From: Verrucomicrobiaceae bacterium
GTDB lineage: Bacteria; Verrucomicrobiota; Verrucomicrobiia; Verrucomicrobiales; Akkermansiaceae
Assembly (NCBI GenBank): GCA_027491155.1
Contig: JAIXWR010000022.1
Span: 1-64,000 of the forward strand
Length of the DNA: 64,000 nt
Direction of reading: 5' to 3'
In this document: piece after piece, positions 35,801 to 44,506 of the stretch
How positions within the stretch are numbered: position 1 is the stretch's first letter
How the letters are laid out: the number at the start of each line of letters is the position of its first letter
Translations under genes and position numbers: made by a program
The notes under the pieces: model-generated
The model's database searches: none
What the model was told of the DNA's origin: nothing
The model's input: only the letters and a program-made list of their open reading frames with translations

Positions 35801-38800
35801 TGATGCCGATCCGGTAATGATAGGTCGTTTCGGGAGCCAGTCCGGAGAGCGGGGATTCGATCGCGACCGGCGAGGTTCCGCCGATTTCCTGTCCCGGCGT
35901 GGCGCTGCCGAATGCCGTGCTGGTGCCGTATTGGAAGAACACCGTGCCCGGGCCGTTCGGCGTCGCGGTGCCGCGGAGCACCGCGCTGGAATCCGTGATC
36001 CCGGTCGCCGCGGCGGTCGCCACCGATGGCGGCACCGAACGCGTCACCGTCAGCGTGTAGCGCTTGGTCGTGGTGCCGTTGCCCGCGGTCACGTCGATGT
36101 TGATGAGGTTGGAGCCCACCGCGAGTTCGACAGGTTCGCTGGCGGCATCCAGGGGGACGAGGACGCCGGCGACACGCACGGATGATTGGGCGATCTCCGC
36201 GAGCGCGGTCACCTGGATCGCCGAGACGTCATTCGGCACGCTCAGGAAATAAGCCGTGACCCCGAGGTTGAAGGCGGGGGAAACCGGCCCCTCGCTGGTG
36301 AAGAGCCCGAGCAGGTTGGCATTGGAAGAAGGCAACACCGTGATCGCGGTGGCGCTGCTGTCCGCAAAGCCGCTGATGCTGGATGCGCGTACCCAGTAGG
36401 AGGTGTTGGCGGTGGCAGGCGGCGTGTTGAACACGTTGGACGTCGCACCCGGAACCGGGACGTCGGTGTTTCCACTAGGACCTTCGTACCACTGGTAATC
36501 GGGCGCGGGCAGGCCGGTCGCCTCCGCGGCGAGTGCGGTGCTCGTGCCATACTGCAGCGACCGCGCGCTCACCGGTTGCAAGGTGAACACGGGCGGCGTG
36601 CCGGTGACCGTGAGGGTGAGATCCGCCGTGGCGCTGGCACCGCGGGTCGTGACCGTCAGCGGGATGGTGTAGACACCGGGATTCTGCGGGATGCCGAGGA
36701 TCGTCCCGGTCGCCTTCTCGATCGAAAGGCCGGCAGGCAATCCGGTGGCCGACCACTCCGTGCCGGGACCGCTTTCGCTCGAGGCGGGAACGTAGGTCAT
36801 CGGCACCAGGTAAGGCCGCGTCGCCGCCTGCGCCGCGATCACCGGCAACGAGGTGATCGCGAGTTTCCGGCTGACCGCGCCGCCGGAATTGCTGGCACCG
36901 ATGTCCACGGTGAAAACACCGGCCTCACCCGGAGCGCCCGAGATCAGGCCGCTTCCGGGATCGAAGGTCAGGTCCGCGGGAAGAACGCCGCTCAGGGTGA
37001 AGAGCTGCGGCGAGTTCTCCGCCACGATCTGGTAGCTGAAGGGCTCCCCGCGAACCGCCGACGCGGTTCCGGCGGAGGTGATCACCGGCGGGGTCACGGT
37101 GGCCTCGTAGGTGAACGTGACCGTGGTCAAGAGGTCGGAAGCGAGACTGACGGCCAGCGGGGACGGCGGCACGAAGCCTTCGAGCACCGGGAAGCGGACG
37201 GTGTAATCGCCCGGTGCCAGATCGTCCGACTGTGTGCCGGACGGCAGATAGGGCGACGCGGTGCCAAGCCGCCAGCCGGCACCCGCGGCGCGGGCGGAGG
37301 CGGGCTCGATGACGACCTTCAGCGCGGACAGCCCGGGCTTGTCGTAGGCCTCCGTGGCGATGCCCGTCTGCGATCCGCCGTTCACGCCCACCCCGTCGCC
37401 GGAGCTGGCATCGGCGAAGGCGATCAGCTCGACCACCTCGCTGTCGAGGGCCCGGACCACGGTCTGGCCGGTGCCGCCAAGATAGATAGCCGCCGGATAA
37501 TAGGCGCCGTTTTCCGCCTGCACGCAAAGCGGTGCCCCGGAAGCGCCCCCGCTGGAACGGATGCCGGCGCTGGTGTAGGTGCGGCCGAATGCCTTGGTGA
37601 ACACCACGTTCGACGGAGTGGTGGCATGCAGGCGGTCCAGGTCGGCTTCGGGGATGCCGTCGACCGGATAGCCAACCAGGGTCTTGAGCGCGCTGGAATC
37701 CAGGAACTCGTTGACGGACGCGTCGCTGGCGAGGTAGCCGCTGAATCCGCCTCGGCCGATATCCTCCAGGAAGAAGAGCGTCGCCGCATCGAGGTTCTGG
37801 GACTCGGGCGAGGACTCGCCGGGCGAATTGTCGAGGATCCGCTGCGCCGCGTAGCCGGTCATCAGGTAGCTGCCGCGCGGGGTCCGGGGAACCGGATCAT
37901 GCACGCCGCGGTCGCGCTGGAACAGCCACTGCAGGCCGGTCGTGATCGCCAGCGTGCCGTCGTCGAACACCACGTGGCCGACGGTCGCGACCACCCGCGG
38001 GCGGACCACGAAGCCGGTGCCGGATCCGGCATCGCCGCGGATCTGTCCGACGAAGGCGTTGGGCAGGCTGGTGTCGCCGGCGAAGGAATCGAAGGGCACC
38101 ATCGCAGGGGCCTCGCCCACCGGATCGTCGGCGATGAAATAGGTGATCGTGATGGTGGAGGTCGTCCCGTCGTCGACACTGGCGGTCGCCGGCGCGGGCG
38201 TGCTGCGGCCTTCGACCGGCTTGCATTCGATCACGTAGCTACCGGCCGCAAGACCGCTCACCGGCTCGCCGCTCAGCTTCCAGTCGGCCTCCCCTTCCCC
38301 GAAGAAGCGCCAGCGGGCCAGCGCCACGTTCTCGGTCAGATCCTGGGGCTTGAGGAAGACGACCAGGCTGCCGTTCCCCGCATCCGCCGTCGGCTGGTAG
38401 GTCCGCACCAGGGACGCCGGGGCGGGGCTGCTGGTGATGGCCACCGCTTCATTTGCCGGCCTGACGAAACCCGGCACCGGCCGGTATTCCACCACGCGGT
38501 CGCCGGTGGTCAGGCCGGTGGCCGCCACTCCGGACTCCCTCCAGAATTGTTCACCGCTGAAACGCCAGCCGGAACCTTCGACCGCCGGATCGCCGAGCGT
38601 GATGGTCAGCGATCCCTGCCGCTCGCCTGCCGGCACGGCCGGCGGGTACTGCTGGATCAATCCGGAGAGCGACGCGACCTCGAACGACCGGGTCTCCCCG
38701 ATCCCCTGCCCGTTCGCACCGGTCGCCCGGACGCGGAAAAAGTAGGTCACGCCCTGCGCCAGATCCGTCAGATCGGCGCTCACGCCGGTGCTCTGGTCGC

Positions 38801-40958
38801 CACTCACTTCCGCCGGCGTGCCGCGGACACTGTCGAAGGAAATCCCGTCCGTTCCGTAATCGATCCACACCTCGGCCACATCGCCGCGAGCCCGGACCTC
38901 GCCATCGATCCTCACGCTGGTGGTCGTGAGCACCGTCGAATTCCCGGTCACGGCCGTGGGCGGCGGGAAGCCGGTGGTGAAACTCGCCCCCTCGCCAAAC
39001 GTCGTGCCGAGATCGTTGGAGGCGGTGAGACGGTAATAATAGGTCGTGCCGGGCAGGAGTCCCTGGAGTGGAATCGCCACGTCGCCGGGAGTCGTGCCGT
39101 TACCGACGCCCTGCGGGGCGGTGTTCCTGCCGTATGTGGGGGTGGTGCCGTATTCGAACTCGACCAGCGTCGTTCCGCCGTTGGGATTGACCGATCCCAC
39201 CAGCACGGCGGACTCGGTGGCCACCGCCGCGGCCTCACCCGTGGTCACCGCGGGAGCTGCGGTCGGCGCCCCGCTGCCGGATCCGCCGCCCTCCTGCACG
39301 GAGAACAGGACGTCGTTGCCGAAGACGGTTCCCGCGCTGTTGCTCGCGACCAGGCGGTAGTGATAGCTGGCGTTGGGGATGAGGGAGAGATTCGGTGCCT
39401 GGACGCCCACGGTGCTGGTGCCCGCAGGCACCTTCTGGACCGGCGTGGATTGGCCGTAGGCGGTGGTGAGACCGTATTCGAAATAGACCGAAGCCTGGAC
39501 GCCGCTCGGGTTCACCGCGCCGACGAGCGTTGCGGTCGATGCCGTGACGTTGGCAGGCGCACCGGTCGCGGCCACCGGAGGATTCGGCAGTGTCGTGAAC
39601 TGCCGGGTGTTCCCGAAGAGGACGCCGCCCGCATTGAAGAGCACCGCGCGGAAATGATAGGTCGTGGCACCCTTCAGCCCGGAAATGCCGGCCGCAAAGG
39701 CGCGCGACGTATTGCCGGAAACGTCTCGATCCGGGGTCCGGCTGCCGAAATCCGCTGTGGGGCCGTACTCGAAATAAACCGTGGACACCCCGTTCGGGTT
39801 CACGTCGCCGTTCAAGGTGGCACGCGAGGCGTCGATCACCACCGCCGGGGCGGTCGAGACGACGGCCGCCGAAGCCCGGTTGACATTGACCGTGTAGGTC
39901 CGGGTGGTGATCCCGTCCTGCGCGCGGACCAGCGTGGTGATCAGGTTCGGCCCCACGCTCAGGGCGATCGGGCCGCTGGCGGTTCCCGAGGCCACGGCGG
40001 CGCCGTTGACCGTCGCGGTGGCCCCTTCTCCCGCCAGGGTGGGAGTCACGGTGATCGAGCTCACGGTGTTCGGCACCTGGGCCGAGTAGCTGCCGGTCAG
40101 CGGGCTGAAGGCGGGCGAAAGGCTGGCCGTGCCGACCGAAAGCGCGGAGAGGCTGGCATTCGAGGACGGCAGGGGTGTCACCACCCGGATGGATCCCGTG
40201 CCGGTGATCGCGCCGCCGCTGTTGGTTGCGTCGTAAAGTCCGTCGGGTCGCGCGACGCCGGCCAGCACCAGGGCGCCGACGGTGTCGCTGCCGGTGAAGT
40301 CGAGATCGAGGGTGGCCCCCGCCGCGATGCTCAGCACGGACTTGTCGTTGCCCGTGTTCGGCATGGAAAGCCGAAGGGTGCCGCCTTGGACGGTCGTGTT
40401 GCCGCGAAAGCTGTTGGCACCGCTCATCGCGAGCACGCCGGTTCCGGACTTGGTAAGCCCGCCGGTTCCGGTCACCGCCCCGGTGATGGTGACGAGGCCG
40501 CTGCCGGTCCCGCCGAAGGATAGATCCGCCGCAAGGCTGACGGGAACGCCGATCGAGACCGCCGCATCGCCGTCCTGGAGAATTGAAGGAAGCGCCGCCC
40601 CGTTGGTGACAAACTGGATCGTGTTCCCCGCCACGGTGACCTCCGCGCCGGCGAGGCGGAGGAGATTCAAGCGGAATCCCGCATTCAGGTCCTGCTGGAC
40701 GGCGTAAGTGCCCGCAGCCGCGAACTCGAGCGAGTAGTCGGCCTGGCCGGCGGCCACCGGCGCGCTGTCGGGCGCTTGCTCGGAAGTCCACTTCGAAGCG
40801 TCGCTCCAGTTCCCGTCGACCGCCGTGCTCCACGAGAACACCGTGGAGGCTCGTCCTGAAGCCAGCGAAAGCATCAGGGCCGTGAAAGCGATGATCCCGG
40901 ACCGGGTGATCCGGAGGAGGGAATCCGGGGTCATGAGGTGAACGTTGGGGGGATTCAT
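32856..40958 (-). CDS. 2,700-aa secreted protein with tandem trypsin-like and pseudo-trypsin modules
   Basis: Signal peptide near residues 9-38, then a PATRb-like strand region (GLTKSGTGVLAMSG). Two similar halves of about 1,000 residues follow. Each has a cadherin-like beta-sandwich (SLSPAFSPLTGSYSAQVPN; GPVSPAFNLGVTAYFLSVPN), FN3-like modules (LNGDVNPNGVSTVYFEYG; LVGAVNPSGVQASVYFEYG) and a trypsin-fold module. In the first, His995 (VATVGHVVFDD), Asp1057 (NLDAATLFFL) and Ser1140 (GGASGAPL) form a complete triad. In the second the same positions are Gln2279, Asn2341 and Lys2425, so it cannot be a serine protease. PEGA-like and putative-Ig modules lie between them. The C-terminus has an Asp-rich calcium-binding stretch (DGEDPDGDGSSNLDEY). 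The start is 4 bp after the upstream anchored-protein gene. Confidence 0.88.
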   Translation of the reverse strand: MNPPNVHLMTPDSLLRITRSGIIAFTALMLSLASGRASTVFSWSTAVDGNWSDASKWTSEQAPDSAPVAAGQADYSLEFAAAGTYAVQQDLNAGFRLNLLRLAGAEVTVAGNTIQFVTNGAALPSILQDGDAAVSIGVPVSLAADLSFGGTGSGLVTITGAVTGTGGLTKSGTGVLAMSGANSFRGNTTVQGGTLRLSMPNTGNDKSVLSIAAGATLDLDFTGSDTVGALVLAGVARPDGLYDATNSGGAITGTGSIRVVTPLPSSNASLSALSVGTASLSPAFSPLTGSYSAQVPNTVSSITVTPTLAGEGATATVNGAAVASGTASGPIALSVGPNLITTLVRAQDGITTRTYTVNVNRASAAVVSTAPAVVIDASRATLNGDVNPNGVSTVYFEYGPTADFGSRTPDRDVSGNTSRAFAAGISGLKGATTYHFRAVLFNAGGVLFGNTRQFTTLPNPPVAATGAPANVTASTATLVGAVNPSGVQASVYFEYGLTTAYGQSTPVQKVPAGTSTVGVQAPNLSLIPNASYHYRLVASNSAGTVFGNDVLFSVQEGGGSGSGAPTAAPAVTTGEAAAVATESAVLVGSVNPNGGTTLVEFEYGTTPTYGRNTAPQGVGNGTTPGDVAIPLQGLLPGTTYYYRLTASNDLGTTFGEGASFTTGFPPPTAVTGNSTVLTTTSVRIDGEVRARGDVAEVWIDYGTDGISFDSVRGTPAEVSGDQSTGVSADLTDLAQGVTYFFRVRATGANGQGIGETRSFEVASLSGLIQQYPPAVPAGERQGSLTITLGDPAVEGSGWRFSGEQFWRESGVAATGLTTGDRVVEYRPVPGFVRPANEAVAITSSPAPASLVRTYQPTADAGNGSLVVFLKPQDLTENVALARWRFFGEGEADWKLSGEPVSGLAAGSYVIECKPVEGRSTPAPATASVDDGTTSTITITYFIADDPVGEAPAMVPFDSFAGDTSLPNAFVGQIRGDAGSGTGFVVRPRVVATVGHVVFDDGTLAITTGLQWLFQRDRGVHDPVPRTPRGSYLMTGYAAQRILDNSPGESSPESQNLDAATLFFLEDIGRGGFSGYLASDASVNEFLDSSALKTLVGYPVDGIPEADLDRLHATTPSNVVFTKAFGRTYTSAGIRSSGGASGAPLCVQAENGAYYPAAIYLGGTGQTVVRALDSEVVELIAFADASSGDGVGVNGGSQTGIATEAYDKPGLSALKVVIEPASARAAGAGWRLGTASPYLPSGTQSDDLAPGDYTVRFPVLEGFVPPSPLAVSLASDLLTTVTFTYEATVTPPVITSAGTASAVRGEPFSYQIVAENSPQLFTLSGVLPADLTFDPGSGLISGAPGEAGVFTVDIGASNSGGAVSRKLAITSLPVIAAQAATRPYLVPMTYVPASSESGPGTEWSATGLPAGLSIEKATGTILGIPQNPGVYTIPLTVTTRGASATADLTLTVTGTPPVFTLQPVSARSLQYGTSTALAAEATGLPAPDYQWYEGPSGNTDVPVPGATSNVFNTPPATANTSYWVRASSISGFADSSATAITVLPSSNANLLGLFTSEGPVSPAFNLGVTAYFLSVPNDVSAIQVTALAEIAQSSVRVAGVLVPLDAASEPVELAVGSNLINIDVTAGNGTTTKRYTLTVTRSVPPSVATAAATGITDSSAVLRGTATPNGPGTVFFQYGTSTAFGSATPGQEIGGTSPVAIESPLSGLAPETTYHYRIGITTGAGTIFGGTMSFVTPKAPPLVATGQASDLAGGGVRLIGAVDPNGTPTTVYFEYGELDAPVPFGQSTPPQENLGGTSVIDVEATVSGLLEGTAYRYRLVGVSSAGVAYGEEVIFIPGQANGGSGTPVAAPEVVTLAALGVTPSSALLQGTANPQGGTTFVRFDYGLTPDYGNSTPARGIGSGMDAALVTQQLSGLLAGRTYHFRLVAFNSFGTTEGEDQTFSTGFLAPQATTGGASPLSTSVVRVNGSVRARGSAVDVFFEYGTDGVNFPNRIRAIEGTVSGDAEVAVRADLDNLQAGITYHYRTVASRVDDPSSSGTGLVRTFASDALVGLFQKFPRELDVIERQGQIQVNLLPAGTGKWRFVGEIEWRDSGAIASGMTTGDREIEFQPVAGYLQPGRELVGVISGAPTLVLEREYFQSAVPGNSGLQVFLEPASRVAATPTSSRVQWRLAGESVWRDSGTSITGLMPGSYLVNFKAAQGLNAPPPATLVVAPGELRTAAFAYNPDLDVPSSSLRVLSYESISTTRNLPYAYVGQVRSDAGSHSGFVVKPRVVATVAQSVFDEVTLSQIPGVQWMFQRDREVHEPKPQVPRGFYVFDGYAAQRESEQTPGSLSIEAQGLNAAALYFLGDAGRGGYSGFLAGDTADSPLLDAAARKVLTAYPVQGGSSTSNFGRMQSTRPATGSFTALSPAVFGTTAIQGLNGMKGGPLSIQRDGGSYYPVAIYLGGTNANDLYRVIDGGVIDLFNRAETTANTGNNNNSGGISQTSYTAVSTTSTKGSLTVILEPAEARTAGALWKLGTDSSFLASGTRKNNLTPGDYVVQFREIAGFQAIPQQTVKVLANNLTTLIITYVPQISGVASWRVENFGSTSNAGTAADGEDPDGDGSSNLDEYSAGTDPLDPADVFRVISVERSGTAFSAVVSGRTGRTYTLQRSANLASGPWTDVITSGPLTADGNLTLTDPDASMTQGFYRVTAEATGP

Positions 40959-40962
40959 GGGA

Positions 40963-42108
40963 CTATTCTTGGGGCGAAGAGGGTGAGAGAGGATCGCGGG
41001 CGCCGACGAAGCCTTCGAGGCGTGAAATCATGCCGCGGAGATGCTCCGCGACCGGTTCGAACTCCGGATCGGCCGCCCAGGCCTTGATCGTTGCCAGGGC
41101 TTCGCGGTCGTGGGAGGCGAGGTCGTCGCCCGCGGCGGAGGCCTGGACGGTGAGAAGGTTGTTGGAGACGAACTGGTTGTTGTTCGGGTAGATCCCCGCG
41201 AACGATCGCAGTTCGACAGGCGTGCGCGCGGGATCCAGCAGCCAGGCCTTCACCAGCGCCTGCTGGGCGGGATCCCTCACGTCGGCCCGGGCGAACTGCT
41301 GGGCCACCATCTCCGGCCGGCTCTGCTGCAAGGCGGTGTCTTGCGAAAGGCGACCGAGCACCTCGGCCGGCTGGCCTTGCACCAGGCGGTCGAGCGTCAG
41401 GAAACCGGCATGGGCCAGATCCCTGCGGTCCTTGTTGCGGATCAAACCGGACAAAAGCGGCGTGCTGTCGGTGGCACCGATGTGGACCAGCACGTCGAAG
41501 GCGTTCAGGTAGCCGACCGACGGATCCGCCTGCCACGCCGGGTTGGCGATCAGCTCCTCGGTCTTCGCCCTCAGGTAGGAGGCATCCAGGGCCGCCTCGC
41601 CCCGAGCGACGTTCCGGAGCGCGAGCGCCCACTCGTCCGCGGTCGTCGGCGTTTCGAGAATCGAGCGCCCGACCGCTGCCGCCGCCGCCGGGTCCACCGC
41701 CAGCAGGGTATCGAGCAAAAAAGTGCGGAAACTCGGCCATTCGGACAGGCTCCCATCCTTCGCAATTCCGAAAGAAAGTCCGGTTGCACGATCCTTGCCC
41801 CCGTCGAGAAAGCCCTCGATCCGCCGCACCGCCTCGTCTTTCGGCATCGCCAGCAGGGCGGCACGGAGCCCGGCCAGATCCCTCGAAACATCGCTCGCCG
41901 GAGAGTCTTCCGACACCCCGTCGAAAATTTCGGAAATCGTGTCATGCTGGCCTGCCGGAGCGGGATCCGCCTTCCCGGTGTCCGCCGCCTTCGACCCGGA
42001 CGCCCCGGCATCCGCCGGGCCGGCATCCCCGGCCTTCCAAAGTCCGAAGCCAAGCAAGCCTGCGCCCGAGAGGGCCAGAAGGGCCGGGATGGTCTTGATT
42101 CGAGGCAT
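40963..42108 (-). CDS. membrane-anchored helical protein coupled to the giant protease-like protein
   Basis: 381 aa from ATG 42108; the frame is open further up but the upstream part is basic and without family sequence. N-terminal hydrophobic segment KTIPALLALSGAGLLGFGLW, an Ala/Gly/Asp-rich linker, then an all-helical domain (e.g. DLAGLRAALLAMPKDEAVRR; DLAHAGFLTLDRLVQGQPAE). No named family recognised. It ends 4 bp before the start codon of the 2,700-aa protein, so the two are almost certainly translated together. Folding, export or regulatory partner of that protein is a reasonable guess. Its layout (anchor plus helical repeats) recalls the pair at 7365-10372, but it lacks their W-DP-AA signature. 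Confidence 0.78.
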   Translation of the reverse strand: MPRIKTIPALLALSGAGLLGFGLWKAGDAGPADAGASGSKAADTGKADPAPAGQHDTISEIFDGVSEDSPASDVSRDLAGLRAALLAMPKDEAVRRIEGFLDGGKDRATGLSFGIAKDGSLSEWPSFRTFLLDTLLAVDPAAAAAVGRSILETPTTADEWALALRNVARGEAALDASYLRAKTEELIANPAWQADPSVGYLNAFDVLVHIGATDSTPLLSGLIRNKDRRDLAHAGFLTLDRLVQGQPAEVLGRLSQDTALQQSRPEMVAQQFARADVRDPAQQALVKAWLLDPARTPVELRSFAGIYPNNNQFVSNNLLTVQASAAGDDLASHDREALATIKAWAADPEFEPVAEHLRGMISRLEGFVGARDPLSPSSPQE

Positions 42109-42155
42109 GTCGAGGGGTTCGCTCGGGATGGAACCGGGAGAGCGTTTGAAGGGTT

Positions 42156-42341
42156 TTAGAGGACTTCCCCCGGTGGGTTGCCGGGCGAGCGGAAGAACCG
42201 ACTCAGGATAAAGCAGTTCACGAGCCAATCGGAGCACGAGGGCCGCCCGGAGCAGCAGCCGGGGACGGCGTCTCCGGCGAATGCGGAAGCGGCGGCACCG
42301 GGGCACGGGGCACCGGAACAGGCGGGGGTGAGGACCTTCAT
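42156..42341 (-). CDS. possible small Cys-rich peptide
   Basis: 61 codons from ATG 42341: MKVLTPACSGAPCPGAAASA leads to AVPGCCSGRPSCSDWLVNCF and a Pro-rich tail. Six cysteines in 61 residues, clustered around CC. It lies between the cyclase and the anchored-protein gene, same strand, 47 bp before the latter. There is no Shine-Dalgarno sequence and no recognised family. It could be a real small secreted or metal-binding peptide, or chance in GC-rich DNA. The remainder of 42109-42436 holds nothing else recognisable. Confidence 0.3.
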   Translation of the reverse strand: MKVLTPACSGAPCPGAAASAFAGDAVPGCCSGRPSCSDWLVNCFILSRFFRSPGNPPGEVL

Positions 42342-42436
42342 CTTGCGGGGGAAAGACGGGGGGGTGAAGCGCGGGGAGTAAACCCGATTTCCGCCGGACC
42401 GTCGACACCCTTTGCAGGGAAGCAAGATCCGCGCGG

Positions 42437-44494
42437 CTACTTCTCGGTCATCTCGACGATGCCGTCGCGGATCACCTCCCCGGCATCGAGCCGCTTCAGG
42501 AAGAACCGGCTTGGACCGTCCGGCCCGCCCTTGGCGGACTCCGTGGCGAGGAAAAGCTCCCGCGCTTTCGCCGGGTCGTTCGCCGAGAGCGAGGCCTGCG
42601 CCGAGTGGTAGAGCGCGATCCATTCCGGCTCCCCGCCCCCTGGCAGCGGCCCCAACAGCTCGTGGACCACCGTGACTTCACGACGGCCCTTCACTTTCAG
42701 CCGCCCGACCATCCGGGTCAGGAACTCGTCGCCAATCCGCAGCCGGACCTCGTCGCTGACCAGGATGCCGGTGCCGAGGGTCTTGTTGAGCCCCTCCAGC
42801 CGCGCGGCGAGGTTCACCGCGTCGCCGATCATCGTGTAATCGACCCTCCGCGCGCTGCCGATGTTCCCGGCGACGACTTCACCGAGATGCACGCCGATCC
42901 GGGTGTTCAGCGCCACGCCGTCGATCGAGATCTTCTCGGTGTTCCCCAGCTTCCACGCCGCCCGCGCCGCCTTCAGCGCGGCCTGCGGCTCGGCCAGCGG
43001 GGCACCCCACGCGGCGAAGATCGCATCGCCGATGAATTTGATCACCACCCCGTCATCGTCGAAGATGTGGCTGGTGGTCCGCTCGAAGTATTCGTTGAGC
43101 GTGCTCACGATGCGCTCGGGGTCTCCGACCTTCTCGCAGAGGTCGGTGAAGTTCTCGAGGTCGGTGAACATCATCGCCGCCTCGATTTTCTCGCCACCGA
43201 CCCGCATCTTGAAGCCTTCCGCGGTCAGGCGGTCGAGCATCTGCGGCGACAGGTATTTCGCGAAGGCCTCGCGGAGCTGCCGCTGTTCCTCGCCGAGCTT
43301 CGTGCGGAAGAAGCGCTCGATGTAGAAATGCGCCGCAGTGCCCCACCCGAGGGCCACCGGGATCTGCACGAAGGCGGCGATGCTCCACGGGAACCACACC
43401 CCGTCGTGCTGCAGCGACCATGTCCCCGCGGCCAGAAGCCCAAGGATCAGCAGGACCGCCACCAGGATGCCGTGGACCGGCCGCAAACGCGTGAACAGCA
43501 GACCGGCGACCACCCCGGCGACGACAGCCAGCCAGGTGTCGTGCCGCCGGTCGGAGCGGCTCAGCCAGTTGCCCTCGAGCAGGTTCGCCAGCACGGTCGC
43601 CTGCAGTTCCACGCCGCTGGTCGGCGGCAGGTTGCCGCGGATGTCGAGCCGGTGGAAAGGCGTCGAGAAAAGATCGACGCCCAGCGCCGCACCGACGATG
43701 CCGGGCTTCGCGCCGACGACCACGATCTTGTCGCGAAGCAGCCCCGAAGCATCGCCGTTCATCACCTGGTCGGCACCCAGCGACGGGATCGGCGGGCGGG
43801 CGTTCTCGTCCTCGGGATCCGGCGGACGGCCGATGAAGCGGATCCAGCGGGGCTTGAGTCGATCGGCTTCCTCCAGCTTTGCCCCGAGCAAGCTGGCGGC
43901 TTTCCATGTCATCGACGGCTCGTCCTTGGTGCCGGTCATGAGTTCGCGGACCGTGAATTTCTTGTCCCGGATGAAGGCGACCAGACCGAAGTCGTCCGCC
44001 GCCGCCAGCAGTTCGTCGGTCGGCGGGATCAATCTCTCGCCCACCACTCCCGTCTGGCGGATCTCATCGCGGCCGCAGGCGAGCAAGATGGGCCGCAAGG
44101 GCTTGCCGGGGATCGCCATCCCGTTCTCATCCGCGCCGCGGAAACGGATCATCGCCGCGGCGAACTCGCGGTCGACTTCCGGGTCTTCCGAGGGATGCTC
44201 GAAGATCAAGTCGTAGACCACCGCGCGGGCGCCCGCCTCGTTGAGCTTGTCGAGCAGCCTGGCCTGCACCTTGCGCTCGAAGACCTTCCCGTCCGCCTCC
44301 TCCAGATAGACGATCCGCACGTCCTGCGAGTTCTCCTTCGGGTTGAACAGCAGCGGCACGTCGTAGCTGAGCGTGACCACCGAAGCACCGACCCGGAACA
44401 GCGCGAGATAGCCCGCCGCCACCGCAAGCGCCACGCCCACCAGTGCCGTCAGCAACCGGATCGCGCGCTCGTTGTTCCACATCCCCCGCGACAT
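42437..44494 (-). CDS. CHASE2-domain class III adenylate cyclase
   Basis: 685 aa. N-terminal membrane segment (residues about 12-32), extracytoplasmic CHASE2 sensor domain (about 40-320, e.g. IVYLEEADGKVFERK, DKIVVVGAKPG), three membrane segments (about 335-420), then the cyclase domain. Metal-binding Asp445 (MFTDLENFTD) and Asp490 (KFIGDAIFAAWG), the adenine-reading Lys486, and DYTMIGDAVNLAARLEG with Thr, Asn and Arg at the other substrate and transition-state positions indicate an active adenylate cyclase making cAMP. A short C-terminal helical tail follows. It starts 12 bp after the FecR-TPR-barrel gene, so that outer-membrane protein is its likely partner. Possible effectors in the window are the CNBD-glutaminase and, less likely, the CNBD protein at 24916. 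Confidence 0.95.
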   Translation of the reverse strand: MSRGMWNNERAIRLLTALVGVALAVAAGYLALFRVGASVVTLSYDVPLLFNPKENSQDVRIVYLEEADGKVFERKVQARLLDKLNEAGARAVVYDLIFEHPSEDPEVDREFAAAMIRFRGADENGMAIPGKPLRPILLACGRDEIRQTGVVGERLIPPTDELLAAADDFGLVAFIRDKKFTVRELMTGTKDEPSMTWKAASLLGAKLEEADRLKPRWIRFIGRPPDPEDENARPPIPSLGADQVMNGDASGLLRDKIVVVGAKPGIVGAALGVDLFSTPFHRLDIRGNLPPTSGVELQATVLANLLEGNWLSRSDRRHDTWLAVVAGVVAGLLFTRLRPVHGILVAVLLILGLLAAGTWSLQHDGVWFPWSIAAFVQIPVALGWGTAAHFYIERFFRTKLGEEQRQLREAFAKYLSPQMLDRLTAEGFKMRVGGEKIEAAMMFTDLENFTDLCEKVGDPERIVSTLNEYFERTTSHIFDDDGVVIKFIGDAIFAAWGAPLAEPQAALKAARAAWKLGNTEKISIDGVALNTRIGVHLGEVVAGNIGSARRVDYTMIGDAVNLAARLEGLNKTLGTGILVSDEVRLRIGDEFLTRMVGRLKVKGRREVTVVHELLGPLPGGGEPEWIALYHSAQASLSANDPAKARELFLATESAKGGPDGPSRFFLKRLDAGEVIRDGIVEMTEK

Positions 44495-44506
44495 CCGGTG
44501 AGGCGG

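Noticed and set aside
36186-40523. Open frame of 1,445 codons on the plus strand opposite the giant protein gene
   Set aside because: Arg/Gly/Ala-rich antisense frame caused by GC-biased third codon positions; no family sequence, while the minus strand has clear modules.
40955-40966. Frameshift joining the 381-aa protein to the 2,700-aa protein
   Set aside because: Each has its own start and signal or anchor segment and a proper stop; a 4-bp gap indicates coupling, not a broken single gene.
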